Shown one piece after another: positions 45,229 to 55,242 of a stretch of 64,000 nt of DNA. The DNA is from Blasia pusilla (taxonomy: Eukaryota; Marchantiophyta; Marchantiopsida; Blasiales): assembly GCA_050084515.1 (NCBI GenBank), contig CM114275.1:27094001-27158000 (forward strand). Reading direction: 5' to 3'. Below the pieces are notes generated by a model that was given only the letters and a program-made list of their open reading frames with translations, had not been told where the DNA came from and searched no databases. The position numbers were made by a program, and so were the translations under genes. Positions within the stretch are counted from its first letter, which is position 1. Every line of letters begins with the position of its first letter.

Positions 45229-46048
45229 GCAACCTGTCGGAGTCCGATGGGTTGCAAAATTTGGGAATCAGAGACTTGGGTTGCGAAGCACCCTGTTCTA
45301 TTTTTTTTTTTCCGTGTCCCAATGCAAGTTGGAACCCGTCGGAGTCCGTTGAGTTGGTACCCCCTTCTTGCCGACCAATGGTCTTTTGAGTCAATTTTGC
45401 TAGCATCAAACACGAGACATAGCTTGCATTTGCTAAGGCAACCAATCGTTGGGGACTTTTGCGGGATTGTCCAACTCAGGGTAGATCTTGTGACCCGTCA
45501 GATTGCTAAGGGTTGCCTCCGAACTATGCGTTGTCACATTGTTACCCGAGGGATAGAAAAGTGTGCAACCTGTCGCTAACCGACGGGTTGCCTTGGTACC
45601 TCGCCTATTACCCCAAGATAAGGGAAGCGTGCAACCCGTCGGATTCGGACGGGTTGCGCAAGTGCCTGACCTTGTAACGCTTACATGAAGGAAGCATGCA
45701 ATCCGTCGGCCTCGGACGAGTTGCGCGGGTGCCCTGCCTTCTTGCGTGAAGACGGCGGAGGCGCGCAACCCGTCGGCCTCAGAAGGATTGCGCAAGTGCC
45801 TTGCCTTGTAACGCTTACATGAAGGAAGCGTGCAACCCGTCGGCCTCTGACGAGTTGTGCGGGTGCCCCGCCTTGTCATCCCAAGACCCGTGCAACGCCC
45901 CGATCTCCAACGGGTTGCGAGGGTACCTCGCGTTGCTGCCCAAGGATGGCGGAGGCGCGCAACCTGTCAGTCTCCGACGGGTTGCGAGGATGGATGGATG
46001 CCTAGAACCCGTAGGAAGCGTGCAACCCGTCGGAGCCATCGGGTTGGT
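45229..46048. repeat. Palindrome array in the divergent promoter of TE-A
   Basis: Ten copies of the palindrome GCAACCCGTCGGA-N-TCCGACGGGTTGC, each with a few changes, lie between the two divergent genes. They start at 45,229, about 45,331, 45,565, 45,631, 45,698, 45,765, 45,832, 45,892, 45,959 and 46,022. From 45,565 on, the spacing is 60-67 bp. The spacers fall into types, for example CCTTGTAACGCTTACATGAA after the copies at 45,631 and 45,765, so this part is a tandem repeat of about 67 bp containing the palindrome. The region is GC- and CpG-rich. Confidence 0.9.
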
Positions 46049-46130
46049 GGTTTTCATGTCCGACTTCCATAACGATCGACGTCGCCGTCAAACGCGATCG
46101 ACCAACGGGTCAGCCCAACGGCTTGAAAAG

Positions 46131-46138
46131 TATAAATA
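46131..46138 (+). promoter_or_regulatory. TATA box of the plus-strand gene in TE-A
   Basis: TATAAATA followed by GGCGAGG lies about 85 bases after the last palindrome and 267 bases before the ATG at 46,398. This suggests transcription starts near 46,165 and that the palindrome array sits where upstream control elements would be. Confidence 0.6.
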
Positions 46139-46397
46139 GGCGAGGTTTGCTCATTTCTGGTTTTTCGTTTCGCTAACTCAATTGCTCTTCCGCGCAGCAG
46201 CTGACCAAATACCAAGGGGCGCTTTACATGGCGACTCATTGCGAGACGATTGAGCGAGCGATCGCGAGATGATTGAGCAACTAATCAAGGCGACTCATCG
46301 CGACATCAGCAAGGCGACTCATCAAGGTGACTCCTCGAGGCGACTCATTGTGCACAGAAAGCAATTTCCTTGTCCATAGGAAGCATTTTTGGGAACA

Positions 46398-47369
46398 ATG
46401 ACGAGGAAAAAGACTCAAGCAAGCAAGGCTGGGAGCTTCACTCCCAAGTCTAGAACTCCTGCGTCACCATCTCCAGGGCCTCATTTGGCCAATGAGATAA
46501 GGCAGCAAGAGATCAAGGAGCGCGAAAGGGAAGCGAATATGCACAGGCAGGAGCTTCTTGCAAAACGTATTGAGGAGGCGCTCGAAAAACATAGCGTAGA
46601 GGCTGAGGCATCGCAAGCCTTGAAGAAAAGGATCGCCGAGGAAAAGCGTGAAAAGAAGCGTCTGGACGCGTCGGTGAGGAGAGCAGAATTGGCAAAAGCT
46701 CGAAGGGAAAAAGCGATTGCCATTGAAGAAAGCCCGGCCCGTCTAACCGAAAGTGTAGAGATGCGGAAATGTCCCCGATGAAGTCCGGGGACACAATCAA
46801 TATAGCGGAAACGGCTGAAGTTCAAGTGACGGACGATGAGGTCATGAGGACAGCCAGCGTGGAGATGGTGGACATCGATGAAGAAGCAGGAGAGCGGTCT
46901 TCCTCGTCTCTTAGCCCGGCGGAAGAAATCGACTTCTATCGGATCGACGAGTTTCCAATGGACTTGCCAGCTCCTGTCCCAGAGCAGTTGGCGGGCCAAG
47001 ATACCGACCCAATCTTCGAGTGGGTAAGATACGATCTTTGTTCTTTGAGTTATGTGAAGGCCCATCTTGCAATTCATTGGTAATGCAGTGTAGTTTATTG
47101 ACCTTGTCCCCGTTGTAGACGGTGGTAAAAGCGAGATGGCAGCGATGGGAGGCGTAACGCCGAGAATTCTACTATGCCGATTGTGGACAGTGGAGTACGT
47201 CCGCGAAATTCAGTCTGACGAGGATATTGCGAAGCTGAAACAATCAGCAGCGACAACATCCTACGTCGATAGCTTCCCTCCGTTCTATGTTCAGCCTTAC
47301 GATGAACATGGAATCCAAGCGCTGGTTACGGAAGAGGACTTGGAGGCGCTCAATATATTCGGAGGATGA
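46398..47369 (+). pseudogene. TE-A plus-strand gene, N-terminal part
   Basis: The start MTRKKTQASKAGSFTP at 46,398 (AACAATGA context) opens a Lys/Pro-rich head and a long charged coiled coil (EIRQQEIKEREREANMHRQ, then LAKARREKAIAIEE). A frameshift near 46,770 leads to an acidic part (VQVTDDEVMRTASVEMVD). A GT-AG intron is likely at 47,024-47,118 (EW|GTAAGA ... TTGTAG|ACG). The next exon reads VVKARWQRW and, shifted, PFYVQPYDEHGIQALVTEEDLEAL. The coiled coil suggests self-association. In TE-B this part is missing. Confidence 0.5.
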
Positions 47370-47499
47370 GAGATCACGAATTGAAGGACAATTGAGAAGT
47401 TCTTTGGGGACAAGTTGCACATTGTGTCACCATACTGATAGTAGACCTTTCTTGTTGTTGCATACTGAAATTAGCTCTTTCTTGTTGCTGACATTGTTT

Positions 47500-47815
47500 C
47501 CAACCTGCTTCTTTATAGATGGACCACTATTTTTTCTACTGTTTTGTAAGGCCCAAGCACAACTTCCAAGTGTTTCAGATCCTCGATCCAATGGATCCAT
47601 GCTCCAATGGGTACAACTTAGATAGTTTATACAATTCCCCCCCGGGAATTTACATGGGAAATGATACCCCCTTACTTGGAGGAAGGGAAAAGTCGTCGGC
47701 ATTGATGCAAACGCTCATCGAGCTCTGCTCAAGGCCGGGTGACTTGGTGTTCGACCTAGTGGGCCTTTCAGGGGCGAGTGAGTTCAAAGAACTCAAGGAC
47801 CCAGCTTGACTGCAA
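47500..47815 (+). pseudogene. TE-A plus-strand gene, methyltransferase motif-I-like exon
   Basis: After a likely acceptor (CTTCTTTATAG at about 47,518) the frame open at 47,519-47,809 reads YFFYCFVRPKHNFQVFQI, then REKSSALMQTLIELCSRPGD, then LVFDLVGLSGAS. This last arrangement (a helix, PGD-x-V-x-D, then a Gly-containing loop) is that of motif I, the S-adenosylmethionine site, in DNA amino-methyltransferases of the type where motif IV precedes motif I. The usual F-x-G-x-G is imperfect (LVGLSG). Motif IV is not in TE-A but in TE-B. Stops follow at 47,807. Confidence 0.45.
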
Positions 47816-47837
47816 CATTTTGGAGTAGGGATTTATT

Positions 47838-48236
47838 TGATGACGAGGCAGAAGAATTCATAGAATAGATCAAATGTACAGTTCCGAGCTTCCTTCGGAT
47901 GTTATAAAGGACAAGATTTTCTCAAACGATGATGGTGTTTGTAAAAGTTTGTTGAATATATCTTTTGTTGTTGTCGATTGTGATCGTCTATGTACTCGGA
48001 CAGTTCATATTGCAACCCGTCAAAGTGCCACGGGTTGCAGTGTTCACTTTTTGACCACTCCATCTTTTCAACCACTTCCAAGCAACCTGTCGGATTGCGA
48101 CAGGTTGGCTGCTTGAGTGATCGGACTCTTTCCCTGTTAGTCCAACTTTATAGGCATTCGGGCGGGCTTCTTCACTTTGGCACCTTCCCCTAGTTTCGTC
48201 AAACAAGTCTTAGGCTTCCTCTCTTCTATAAGACGT
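47838..48236 (+). repeat. Duplicated 3' module of the plus-strand gene
   Basis: The gene end GATGACGAGGCAGAAGAATTC...TAGATCAAATGTACA and about 400 bp behind it occur here, again at 48,516-48,850 and again in TE-B at 56,270-57,180. In TE-A the first copy interrupts the gene between the motif-I exon and the C-terminal exon. It contains palindromes at 48,012-48,038 and 48,082-48,108. Confidence 0.7.
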
Positions 48237-48555
48237 GTTGGATTCCTACTACTTGGTTGAGGACATGATGGTGTCTCCAAGAACGGAGCACATATTGATA
48301 CTGGATGGGTGTCACCTTGCAAAGCATACAAGATTTACTGCCGAGGAAGGCGGTGGGACTCAAATGAGGTTACATGGGACCGTTATGGTGTACCTAGGGG
48401 GGTGCCAAGGCTATCGAATTCGCCAACATTTTCGATCCCCATCTACAATCGGCCAGAGGAGCCACTTGTATCCCAAGACATTCCTTGTGTACAGGAACCT
48501 ATGAGAGTTAGGAGTAAATTTGTAGATGATGAGGCTAAAGAAATCATAGACTAGA
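48235..48555 (+). pseudogene. TE-A plus-strand gene, C-terminal exon
   Basis: Reads TEHILILDGCHLAKHTRFT, EEG, VMVYLGG, and in a second frame EEPLVSQDIPCVQEPMRVRSKF, ending DDEAKEIID-stop at 48,554. The ILILDG strand after motif I would carry the second SAM-contacting acidic residue if the methyltransferase reading is right. One frameshift lies near 48,400-48,420. TE-B has the same exon at 56,030-56,301. Confidence 0.45.
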
Positions 48556-49350
48556 TCAAATGTACATTTCTGAGCTTCCTTTGGATGTAATAAAGGGCAA
48601 GATTTTTTCAAACGATAATGATGTTTGTAAAAGTTTGTTGAATATTTTATTTGGACTTGTTTTCTTCTAGCTACTCAGAATGTTTATTTTGCAACCCGTC
48701 TGATTCTGACGGGTTGCAACTTTTCCCTTTTTCACCACTGCAACTTTTTAACCATTTCCAAGCAAGATGTCGGATCGTTCCCCTTATATTGTCTAAACAG
48801 TCGTAGGCTTCTTTTCTTCTCTAAGACGTGATGAATTCCCAACTAGTGTTATCTTTGTGGATGCAAGGTGGAATGGAATCACTTCTCAAAATCTTTCCTT
48901 TGTTATGGTGAGCTTTCTTGCAAGGGGTGCAAGCCATCTGATTCCGACGAGTTACAAGAGTTGCAACCTGTAAAATTCCCACGGATTGGGAGGGATGCAA
49001 CTTCTCAGTTTCTCAGATTTAGAATCTGAATGAAGGGACATTAGTTCCTCTTTACTCCAGAGAGCTAACAATCTTTTGGTTCAATTATCGTCTCCTGTGT
49101 TCACATTTCACAAAGTTGGTCTTTATTTGAACCTTTTATTGAGATGAGATTGCTACGTATGGTCACATTATTTGCCAATGGTCCTAAAAACAAAAAGGCC
49201 CTAGGCACAGCTTACTGTAGACTGATATAGGCAATGTGAGAAAAATTAGGCTCACATGGAGAGTGATGGGAAAATGTTTGTAGTGGTCTTATGATGTCTA
49301 CTAGTTTTTCGCCCCCTACAAAAAGGAGGTTTCTTTAGGCCCGAACACGG
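48556..49350. other. 3' flank of TE-A with palindromes
   Basis: Palindromes at 48,691-48,717, 48,928-48,954 and about 48,962-48,988. From 49,000 to 49,350 no repeat or gene was recognised; the boundary of TE-A should lie here. Confidence 0.5.
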
Positions 49351-49358
49351 ACCACTAC

Positions 49359-50389
49359 CTACTCTCTTCTAAAGATTTCATGAATTTGAAAGCAAACAAA
49401 ATTTTTGAAAATGTCAAAATTTTTTGAAGAGAGGAGGTAGATTTGGCCCTTTTCTTTGAAGAGAGACTCTCCTCTCTTCCTCTCTTCCTCTCCTCTCTTC
49501 CTCTCTCGTGCCAGAATACTAGCCCCCAGCTCCAAGGCAGCCGGATACGACTTTTGGAAAGCGCAGGATTCGGTCCTCGTGAAACGATCAAAGGTTTTGA
49601 GCCCCCATAAGCCAGGAAATGGTCGTCCAGTCCTTGTACATTTCTTATTTAGGAAAGTGCCGCATGCTCTCCTAATGCCATAAGATCCTACCCTGCAAGT
49701 GGATCCATATCCACGTTTGCTTTGAGATATATGCCACCTTTGAGGTTGCAATCCACCTCAATGACCGGATTTCCATACTGTTGAACTACCCCAGAGACCA
49801 GATGTTGTGAGCTTCCAGCAACGGAGGGCTTTTGAAACAAAACATTCACTGATTTTGGAGAAGTTACTTCTACTAAGATTTGGTAGCAATCCGGGGTCTT
49901 TGAATACCCGGGCGGCGTAATTTCTTCATCCAAATAAATCACTGGGCTTGTTCCTCGATGTTGCCTCTTCACTTGCATGTAGTCAAGATACTTATCTGGT
50001 CTCCACGAGTCTCGCTCGAACTGCTCTACCACCATCTATATGGGACGTCTTGAAACACGCCCACAAATATCCCCACCAATGTGGACATCTTGCTCGAGGG
50101 GAGTTCCTGCTTTACACCGATTGAAGGCTTCCACATAGAGTTTCTCATCACCAGATCTCACAGTTGCCTTGACATAGAGCTCGTAAATCGAAGGTCCCTT
50201 TCCTTTAGTTATGCCTTTTATGAGGAAGATATGGGATGCTGCAGACTGTAGCATTTCCCTTGCCTGGTCTTGTTAGCATGCATCCACAAGTGAAATTTTT
50301 TGGTATGCTTGTGACAACCTCCAAGAGGAATGAACACTCTTTGCTCCACTTATGTTGGGGCAGAGGGCATTTTCATGAATGTTCAATCC
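49359..50389 (-). pseudogene. TE-B transposase, C-terminal third
   Basis: Corresponds to 41,579-42,522: IYELYVKATVRSGDEKLYVEAF (50,195-50,130), PDKYLDYMQVKRQHRGT, YGIRRACGTFLNKKC and WGLKTFDRFTRTESCAF. About 36 bp around the cysteine pair are missing relative to TE-A. After the TRTESC motif the reading enters a CT/GA low-complexity run. Frames change at about 50,035 and 49,720. Confidence 0.55.
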
Positions 50390-50895
50390 CTGTAACGGCA
50401 ACAATGTGAGAAGGGAACGGAAATAGCTCTATAAGCAAAGAAAAAAGCAACCTGTCGAAACCCGACGAGTTGCAAGTCGGAGGCATCCCATGAATGAAAT
50501 TGCAACCCGTTGGTTTTTGACGTGTTGCAACACCCAGGAACCACCTAGTGCAACACGTCGGATTCGGGTTGCAAGTTACATTGGCCACTCCGGGCTGGAA
50601 GATCCAAGTGCAAGTCATCGGAATCCGACGGGTTGCACATGGATTTTCCAGCCTCCGACTTGGAACGGGTTGCAAGTCGGAGGCATCCCTAGAATGACAA
50701 CGGGTTGCACAAGGGTCCAAAGGTTCTGACACTCATGCAACCAGTCGAGTTCCGACGGGTTGCACAAAAATTCTTGATGCAACCTGTTGGTTTCTGCGGT
50801 TTGAAATCCCTATAGTTCCCACGCTTCTCAACTTGAGCTACAACTTTTCAAACAATTCTCAGCATGAGCTTGACATGATGAAATACTGAACTCAC
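50390..50895 (-). other. TE-B transposase intron with palindromes
   Basis: The donor GGCAG|GTGAGTTC at 50,895 and acceptor CGTTACAG|GGATTG at 50,390 match the TE-A sites. Palindromes: 50,447-50,473, 50,502-50,528, about 50,551 (short), 50,611-50,637, 50,737-50,763, and a half copy near 50,779. The number and order of copies differ from those in the TE-A intron. Confidence 0.6.
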
Positions 50896-52130
50896 CTGCC
50901 GCATAAAGTTTCCCCATTGTCTCATTCGTACAGTCCACCAACTGAGCTAAGAGCACAACTCTTTGTATTTCCCCTCAATCGCATGCTTCCTTCACCACCC
51001 ATGAAGTTCTTTTTGGCACTCCATAGTCTGTTTCAAGGTTTTGCTATCCTTGCAGCGTTGGAGTAGAGTGACATGCTCTGTTCTCTTATTCTCATTGATG
51101 CAAGATTTGGTGTACCGGATCATAGACTATTGCCAATGGAAAGCATCCGACCTTTCCCTCTCCGGTTGAACCTCCCCACCCCTGATAGCAATCCATCCAG
51201 GTTGTGCATTGTCCGCCATGAATCCATAAATTTATGGAGGTGGCTTTTTGTTTTCCTTCACCACCTCCAATAAGAGTAACCAACATATCTTCAAACTTCC
51301 AACGTCTTCTACATTTACCTCACAGACAAATATGGTTTTTAGTCCCTTCTCCACATGGTCGTAAACATGAGCACCCATGGTCAACCATCCATTCAACACT
51401 CTATAGCAAATATCAAAGCTTACCCAGCTTCCGTAGAGATCTTCTCCTTCCCTCATTTGATCTAGAAGATCGAGGCCACTCGACGGCCCTATAGTTGACA
51501 TTTTGAAGACATAAGCCCTGGATCCTTCGCCTCTCTGGCCCATGAACTACCATCTCTGAATAAATGGAAATTTGGAGTTGGCCTTGATTCTGGAAATGGC
51601 ATCCATTTTGGCCGTCTTTCCATCAAGTACCCATATTTGACGCAGCAAGTTCCGGAAGCATTCAGGATCAACGAGAAATGCAAGATTTTCCCAAAGATGT
51701 TTCTCCTCAACAGCCATGATCTCGCCCTACCCAAGGATTCCAAGCAGTTGTTCACAAATTTGTGATGGTGTTGTTAACTTGATCACTTCGGGCTTTGATC
51801 CCAAAGAGTTTCTATATAACTCGGCCACTTTCTTTGCCACATCCTCCTTGATGTGTCTCTGAATTGCACCGGTAACAAGATGAATGTGGGAGCTAACATG
51901 AACTTCCAACTTGGTGTACTCGGACGTAGAACTGAAGTTGTCCACAATGAAAAAGATGTATGCTGGACACGCTCCAACGCAAAAAGGGGATGCCTGACAA
52001 TGAGGACATCGATGGCCTTCCGACCTCACATGGAGTTTCTGGATTCTTTGGGGGGAATTGTGACGTATTGACTCGCCCATTGTGCTCTAGATACAGGCAA
52101 CCTGAACTTCTACACTCCAGGGCTCCAACG
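50896..52130 (-). pseudogene. TE-B transposase, catalytic region
   Basis: Matches 43,069-44,356: HRCPHCQASPFC (about 52,010-51,975), HIKEDVAKKVAELYRNSLGS, LWENLAFLVDPE, SGLDLLDQMREGEDLYGSWVSFDICYRVLN, HVYDHVEKGLKTIFVCEV, TLLKRC. The segment around MADNA has lost part of the codons found in TE-A: 51,180-51,240 is shorter, without KCFG. Stops and frame changes near 51,740, 51,540 and 51,230 abolish function. Confidence 0.6.
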
Positions 52131-52790
52131 CATTGGCGGCAAGAAACAATCCAAGGACCATCTGGAATTGAAGCACTAGTCCGTTGAAGCCTGCACCATC
52201 GATGACAATCACACTTTCTCTCCATACCCTTCAAGCGTCCTTCATCTTTCTTTTGAGCAGGACCAACAAGTGGAGGAAACTCAAAAATGCAATTACCATT
52301 GTACGTGGGCAAAAGCTTGTCAACAAGAATGTGCTTGAACATTTTAAAGGGCAGAGATGACAACAAACTATTGCCTGATACTCGCAAGATGAACGCGTAC
52401 GTAGAGGCAGGGCCCAGATGGTGTTCGACAGATCCACTGAGGTTGACGACATGCGGAATGTCTTCAGGAAGTACAACATTGTTACGAACGTGTGAAGTTG
52501 GAGTCGATGCCGGATCTACAGAGCTGGGAGTGGCAAACGTAGAGCTCGGTGCACTAGGAAATTCCGAACTCCAGAGGGCTCCAGAGGCAAGCCATAAACT
52601 CGATATTGACCATTTTTGTGAGGTAGGAGATTCCACACTGCATGATTTATTTGTTCTGCAATCCGTCGGACTCCGACGAGTTGCACAATGAGGGGTAAGA
52701 AATCATCCGATGCTTTAAAGCAACTCGTCAGAGTCCCACGAGTTGCTGGACTCTCCCCTATTTTTTGGATACTTTTGGCGAAAAGCAACT
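52131..52790 (-). pseudogene. TE-B transposase, N-terminal region
   Basis: VWNLLPHKNGQYRVYGLPLE, STFATPSSVDPASTPTSH and KMFKHILVDKLLPTYNGNC are in the same order as TE-A. TE-B preserves NNVVLPEDIPHVVNLSG, which is blurred in TE-A. Frame changes near 52,590 and 52,200. The start lies in or next to the palindrome array. Confidence 0.45.
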
Positions 52791-53149
52791 CGTCGGACTC
52801 CGACGGGTTGCATTTTCCCCCCAGGGCAAGTCGTCGGAGTCCAAGAGCTTGCTTTTAGGCGCCCAATTCCAACTTTATAGGGCCATTGCGCAACCCGTCG
52901 GACTCCGATGGGTTGCAACACTCCCGGGAGATTTCAAGGATGCCCAATCCGTCAGAGTCCGACGGGTTGCAGGAAATATATTTTTTGTCAAAGAGATTGC
53001 AAGTCAAAGCGATTTTTGCAACCCGTCGGACTCCGACGGATGAGGCATCCTTGAAATCTCCCGAGAGTGTTGCAACCCATCGGAGTCCGACATGTTGCAC
53101 TCTCTATTCATGACTCTCTGGTGCAACCAGACGGAAACCGATAGGTTGC
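52658..53149. repeat. Palindrome array between the divergent genes of TE-B
   Basis: Nine copies start at 52,658, 52,720, 52,785, 52,826, 52,890, about 52,942, 53,018 (right arm cut), 53,072 and 53,123. The spacing of 41-76 bp is less regular than in TE-A, and the spacers differ from those in TE-A. The copies are close to the consensus; GCAACCCGTCGGACTCCGA appears at 52,890 and 53,018. Confidence 0.9.
52889..53098. repeat. Long imperfect inverted repeat inside the TE-B array
   Basis: 52,889-52,973 (with CAACACTCCCGGGAGATTTC) is repeated in inverse orientation at 53,014-53,098 (GAAATCTCCCGAGAGTGTTG) at nearly 90 percent identity by eye, with a spacer of about 40 bp. Each arm contains two of the 27-bp palindromes, so palindromes are nested in a larger palindrome. 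Confidence 0.8.
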
Positions 53150-53169
53150 AGTATTCTTACCTTGTGTTT

Positions 53170-54183
53170 GGATTTGCAAGATTGTATCTTAGGGGAACGT
53201 CACCCACCACTGGATCCAGGATTGCGGTAGGGTCAAGAAGGTGCTTACGACGCACCCGGAAGAGTACAAGGGATTTGTGGATGACGATCTAGTTGATGAG
53301 ATGTTGGCAAAGGGATCTCAAATAAAGAAGAAGACCTGGGCAAATACCTTCATTTCCTAAGATACAACCGTCACGATTCTCTATTGGTCCAAGATCCAGG
53401 CCACCAAGAAGAGTGCTACGTTGGAACTGGAGCCAAGGGAGAATGTCTCCGTGTTGGAATGGGCTAAATTTATTCAGACTGCCGTATCTACAACTACAAA
53501 GTACACTGCAAGCAAGATGCAGTGTTATATTGCAATTCTGAACCCCAAACTTGGCCTGGAGTTTTACAAGAAGCTCAAGCCGATAATCAAGCGCGAGTGG
53601 AAGAGAGACGAAGACCCACAAGGTCAGATCGGAAAGAAAGTGTCTTTGGACCGCGTGCACAGGTTTGCGTTGTCTGGCATATCCGAGTTTAGGCGAATCC
53701 GACTGATGAAAATCAGTCTCGAGGGCACTGAGGCGCAAAAGCGGGCGGCACACCACCCTCCAGGAGTTTCACATCCAATGATCTCCCATTGGCTAAGGGA
53801 ATGGTCAATCTTAGATGTGCTGTGCCTTCTCGGGAAGTCCATGATCGTGGGTCTACAAGCGGAGCTGAAGAAGATTTAGCCAGTTCCAGAGGAATCAAAC
53901 CTAGAGGCCGCAAAATATTTTGAACTATGGCTTGATGACATCAGAGATAAGTCGACAAAAAAACCCAGGATTTCGGATGATGTTCAAGAATCACACCCTC
54001 CCTCAGGCAGATGTGGACGAGGAAATAGATGCGAGGAAACAGGATTTTGCAAAGAAGAAGCGAGATCTTCAAGAGTTGGCGGTTGAGTCATCTCAACAAA
54101 GAAGGGTTTGCCAAACCGGATGGTGTACAGTACCTCATCAATTGCGTGAATGCAGATACCTAGCGCAAATTTCTAGCAGCCTG
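53170..54183 (+). pseudogene. TE-B plus-strand gene, middle part
   Basis: Readable as CGRVKKVLTTHPEEYKGFVDDD with DEMLAKGSQIKKKTW, then an in-frame stop, then the 153-codon open stretch 53,421-53,879. The latter includes ENVSVLEWAKFIQTAVSTTT, KPIIKREWKRDEDPQG and HWLREWSILDVLCLLGKS. More follows after stops (YFELWLDDIRDK). I do not recognise a domain. It should correspond to the part deleted in TE-A between its N-terminal exons and the motif-I exon. Confidence 0.4.
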
Positions 54184-54248
54184 CAAATTATGGGCTTCTC
54201 CGCCTGATGGAGAGGGATTCTCCATCAGGCGGAGAAGCCCATAATTTG
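54184..54248. repeat. Perfect 30-bp hairpin, 5-base loop
   Basis: The arms 54,184-54,213 and 54,219-54,248 are exact reverse complements (left arm starts CAAATTATGGGCTTCTCC) with loop GGGAT. It lies within the plus-strand gene of TE-B, so the right arm reads antisense to the normal coding order. Confidence 0.95.
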
Positions 54249-55175
54249 GAGATGGGACAGGGCATGTCCGATCGGGAGGTAATAAATTTTCTAATCTGGT
54301 TGGACTTCAACGACCCTAGGGACATTATAGACAAAAATCTATGTGTGGTGTATGATGCAGTGGTCGTTGGTAGGGACGACATTCCAAACTTCGTGAAGCC
54401 TGAAATTTTTTTCTAAGGAGATGCGGAGGAGCAAGCCCTCGAGACAATAGAGTTGGAGGCAAAGGTCATCACCGCCAAAGACAAATCCACAGCGGGTTTG
54501 AAAGCCAAGGCAAGGGGGTCAAGGAATTCCAAGGCTGAGTCTTCGAGAAAAGAGGGCGAGTCTTCAAGGCTATAGGTGGATTCGTCCAGGCGAGAGGGGT
54601 GAGAGGGCCAGACCAAGTCCTTGTGAAGGAAAACTCTTATGGAGTCTGAGGTAACGGAGACTCCAACAAGCCGACAACACACTCGGGAGAAGCGAAAGCG
54701 GGAGGCGCCTCGTTCGTCCGAGGGAGGAGATAAGGATATGGAATACACTCCATCATCCTTGGGCAGGCATAGGGAAATGACCATCAGAACAAATGTCCTT
54801 CTTCACCAGACTCATCTTGTCGATGAATTGCGGAGTTTCAGTTCTCAAACGTCGACACCTACCATCAAGAAATTAATTGTGCTCGGGCAAAAACTCCTTC
54901 GAAAAGGGCACGCCCCCTGGACGGGGCATGGGGTTGTTGAGGAGGTGGCAGTGGATCTTCTCATTGCAGATTTGCCTTCTGGGTTTTGCTTGTGGGACAA
55001 CAATTTGTCTGACATTGTCACAGACTCAAATGTCTCGCTTTCCTATGACTAGATCGCTCTCATGTTTTCTTTTGCTGACGCGTATCTCAGTGATAGGGGT
55101 TGTTTCTTGGTCCTTACTAGAGGGAAAGAAGATGAGCTTTTCAACCTTCAGTGCGTGAAGAGGTCGATGAAGTAG
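54249..55175 (+). pseudogene. TE-B plus-strand gene, methyltransferase motif-IV-like part
   Basis: After a charged linker (REKRKREAPRSSEGGDKD, 54,680-54,740) comes TPTIKKLIVLGQKLL. Then follows VAVDLLIADLPSGFC at 54,945-54,990, and after one stop FADAYLSDRGCFLVLTRG. A strand ending in D-L/P-P-x-G followed by a helix and a hydrophobic GCFLVL strand is the arrangement of motif IV (DPPY-type) in DNA adenine/cytosine amino-methyltransferases. Here it reads ADLPSG, so the catalytic aromatic residue is absent. It ends near a donor-like GG|GTAAGTTC at 55,243. Confidence 0.45.
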
Positions 55176-55242
55176 AGGACGGCGCAATCATGGGTCATAA
55201 AAACATGTGTATCCACTTAGATCGGCAATGAATCAACTCTGG

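Larger units (their letters stand above)
39777..48990. mobile_element. TE-A: two-gene DNA transposon with palindrome arrays
   Basis: A minus-strand transposase gene (about 45.0 down to 39.9 kb) and a divergent plus-strand gene (46.4-48.55 kb) are separated by a palindrome array (45,229-46,048). The same genes, intron and palindromes recur in the same orientation in TE-B (49.36-57.18 kb). Limits are approximate: the left limit is the start of the SWIM-containing duplication and the right limit is the last palindrome. No terminal inverted repeats or target duplication could be identified by eye. Both genes are frameshifted. Confidence 0.65.

Noticed and set aside
45229-46048. CRISPR-like look of regularly spaced palindromes
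   Set aside because: Repeats are imperfect, the spacers are themselves repeated, no cas gene is present, and the surrounding DNA is eukaryotic with introns and retrotransposons.
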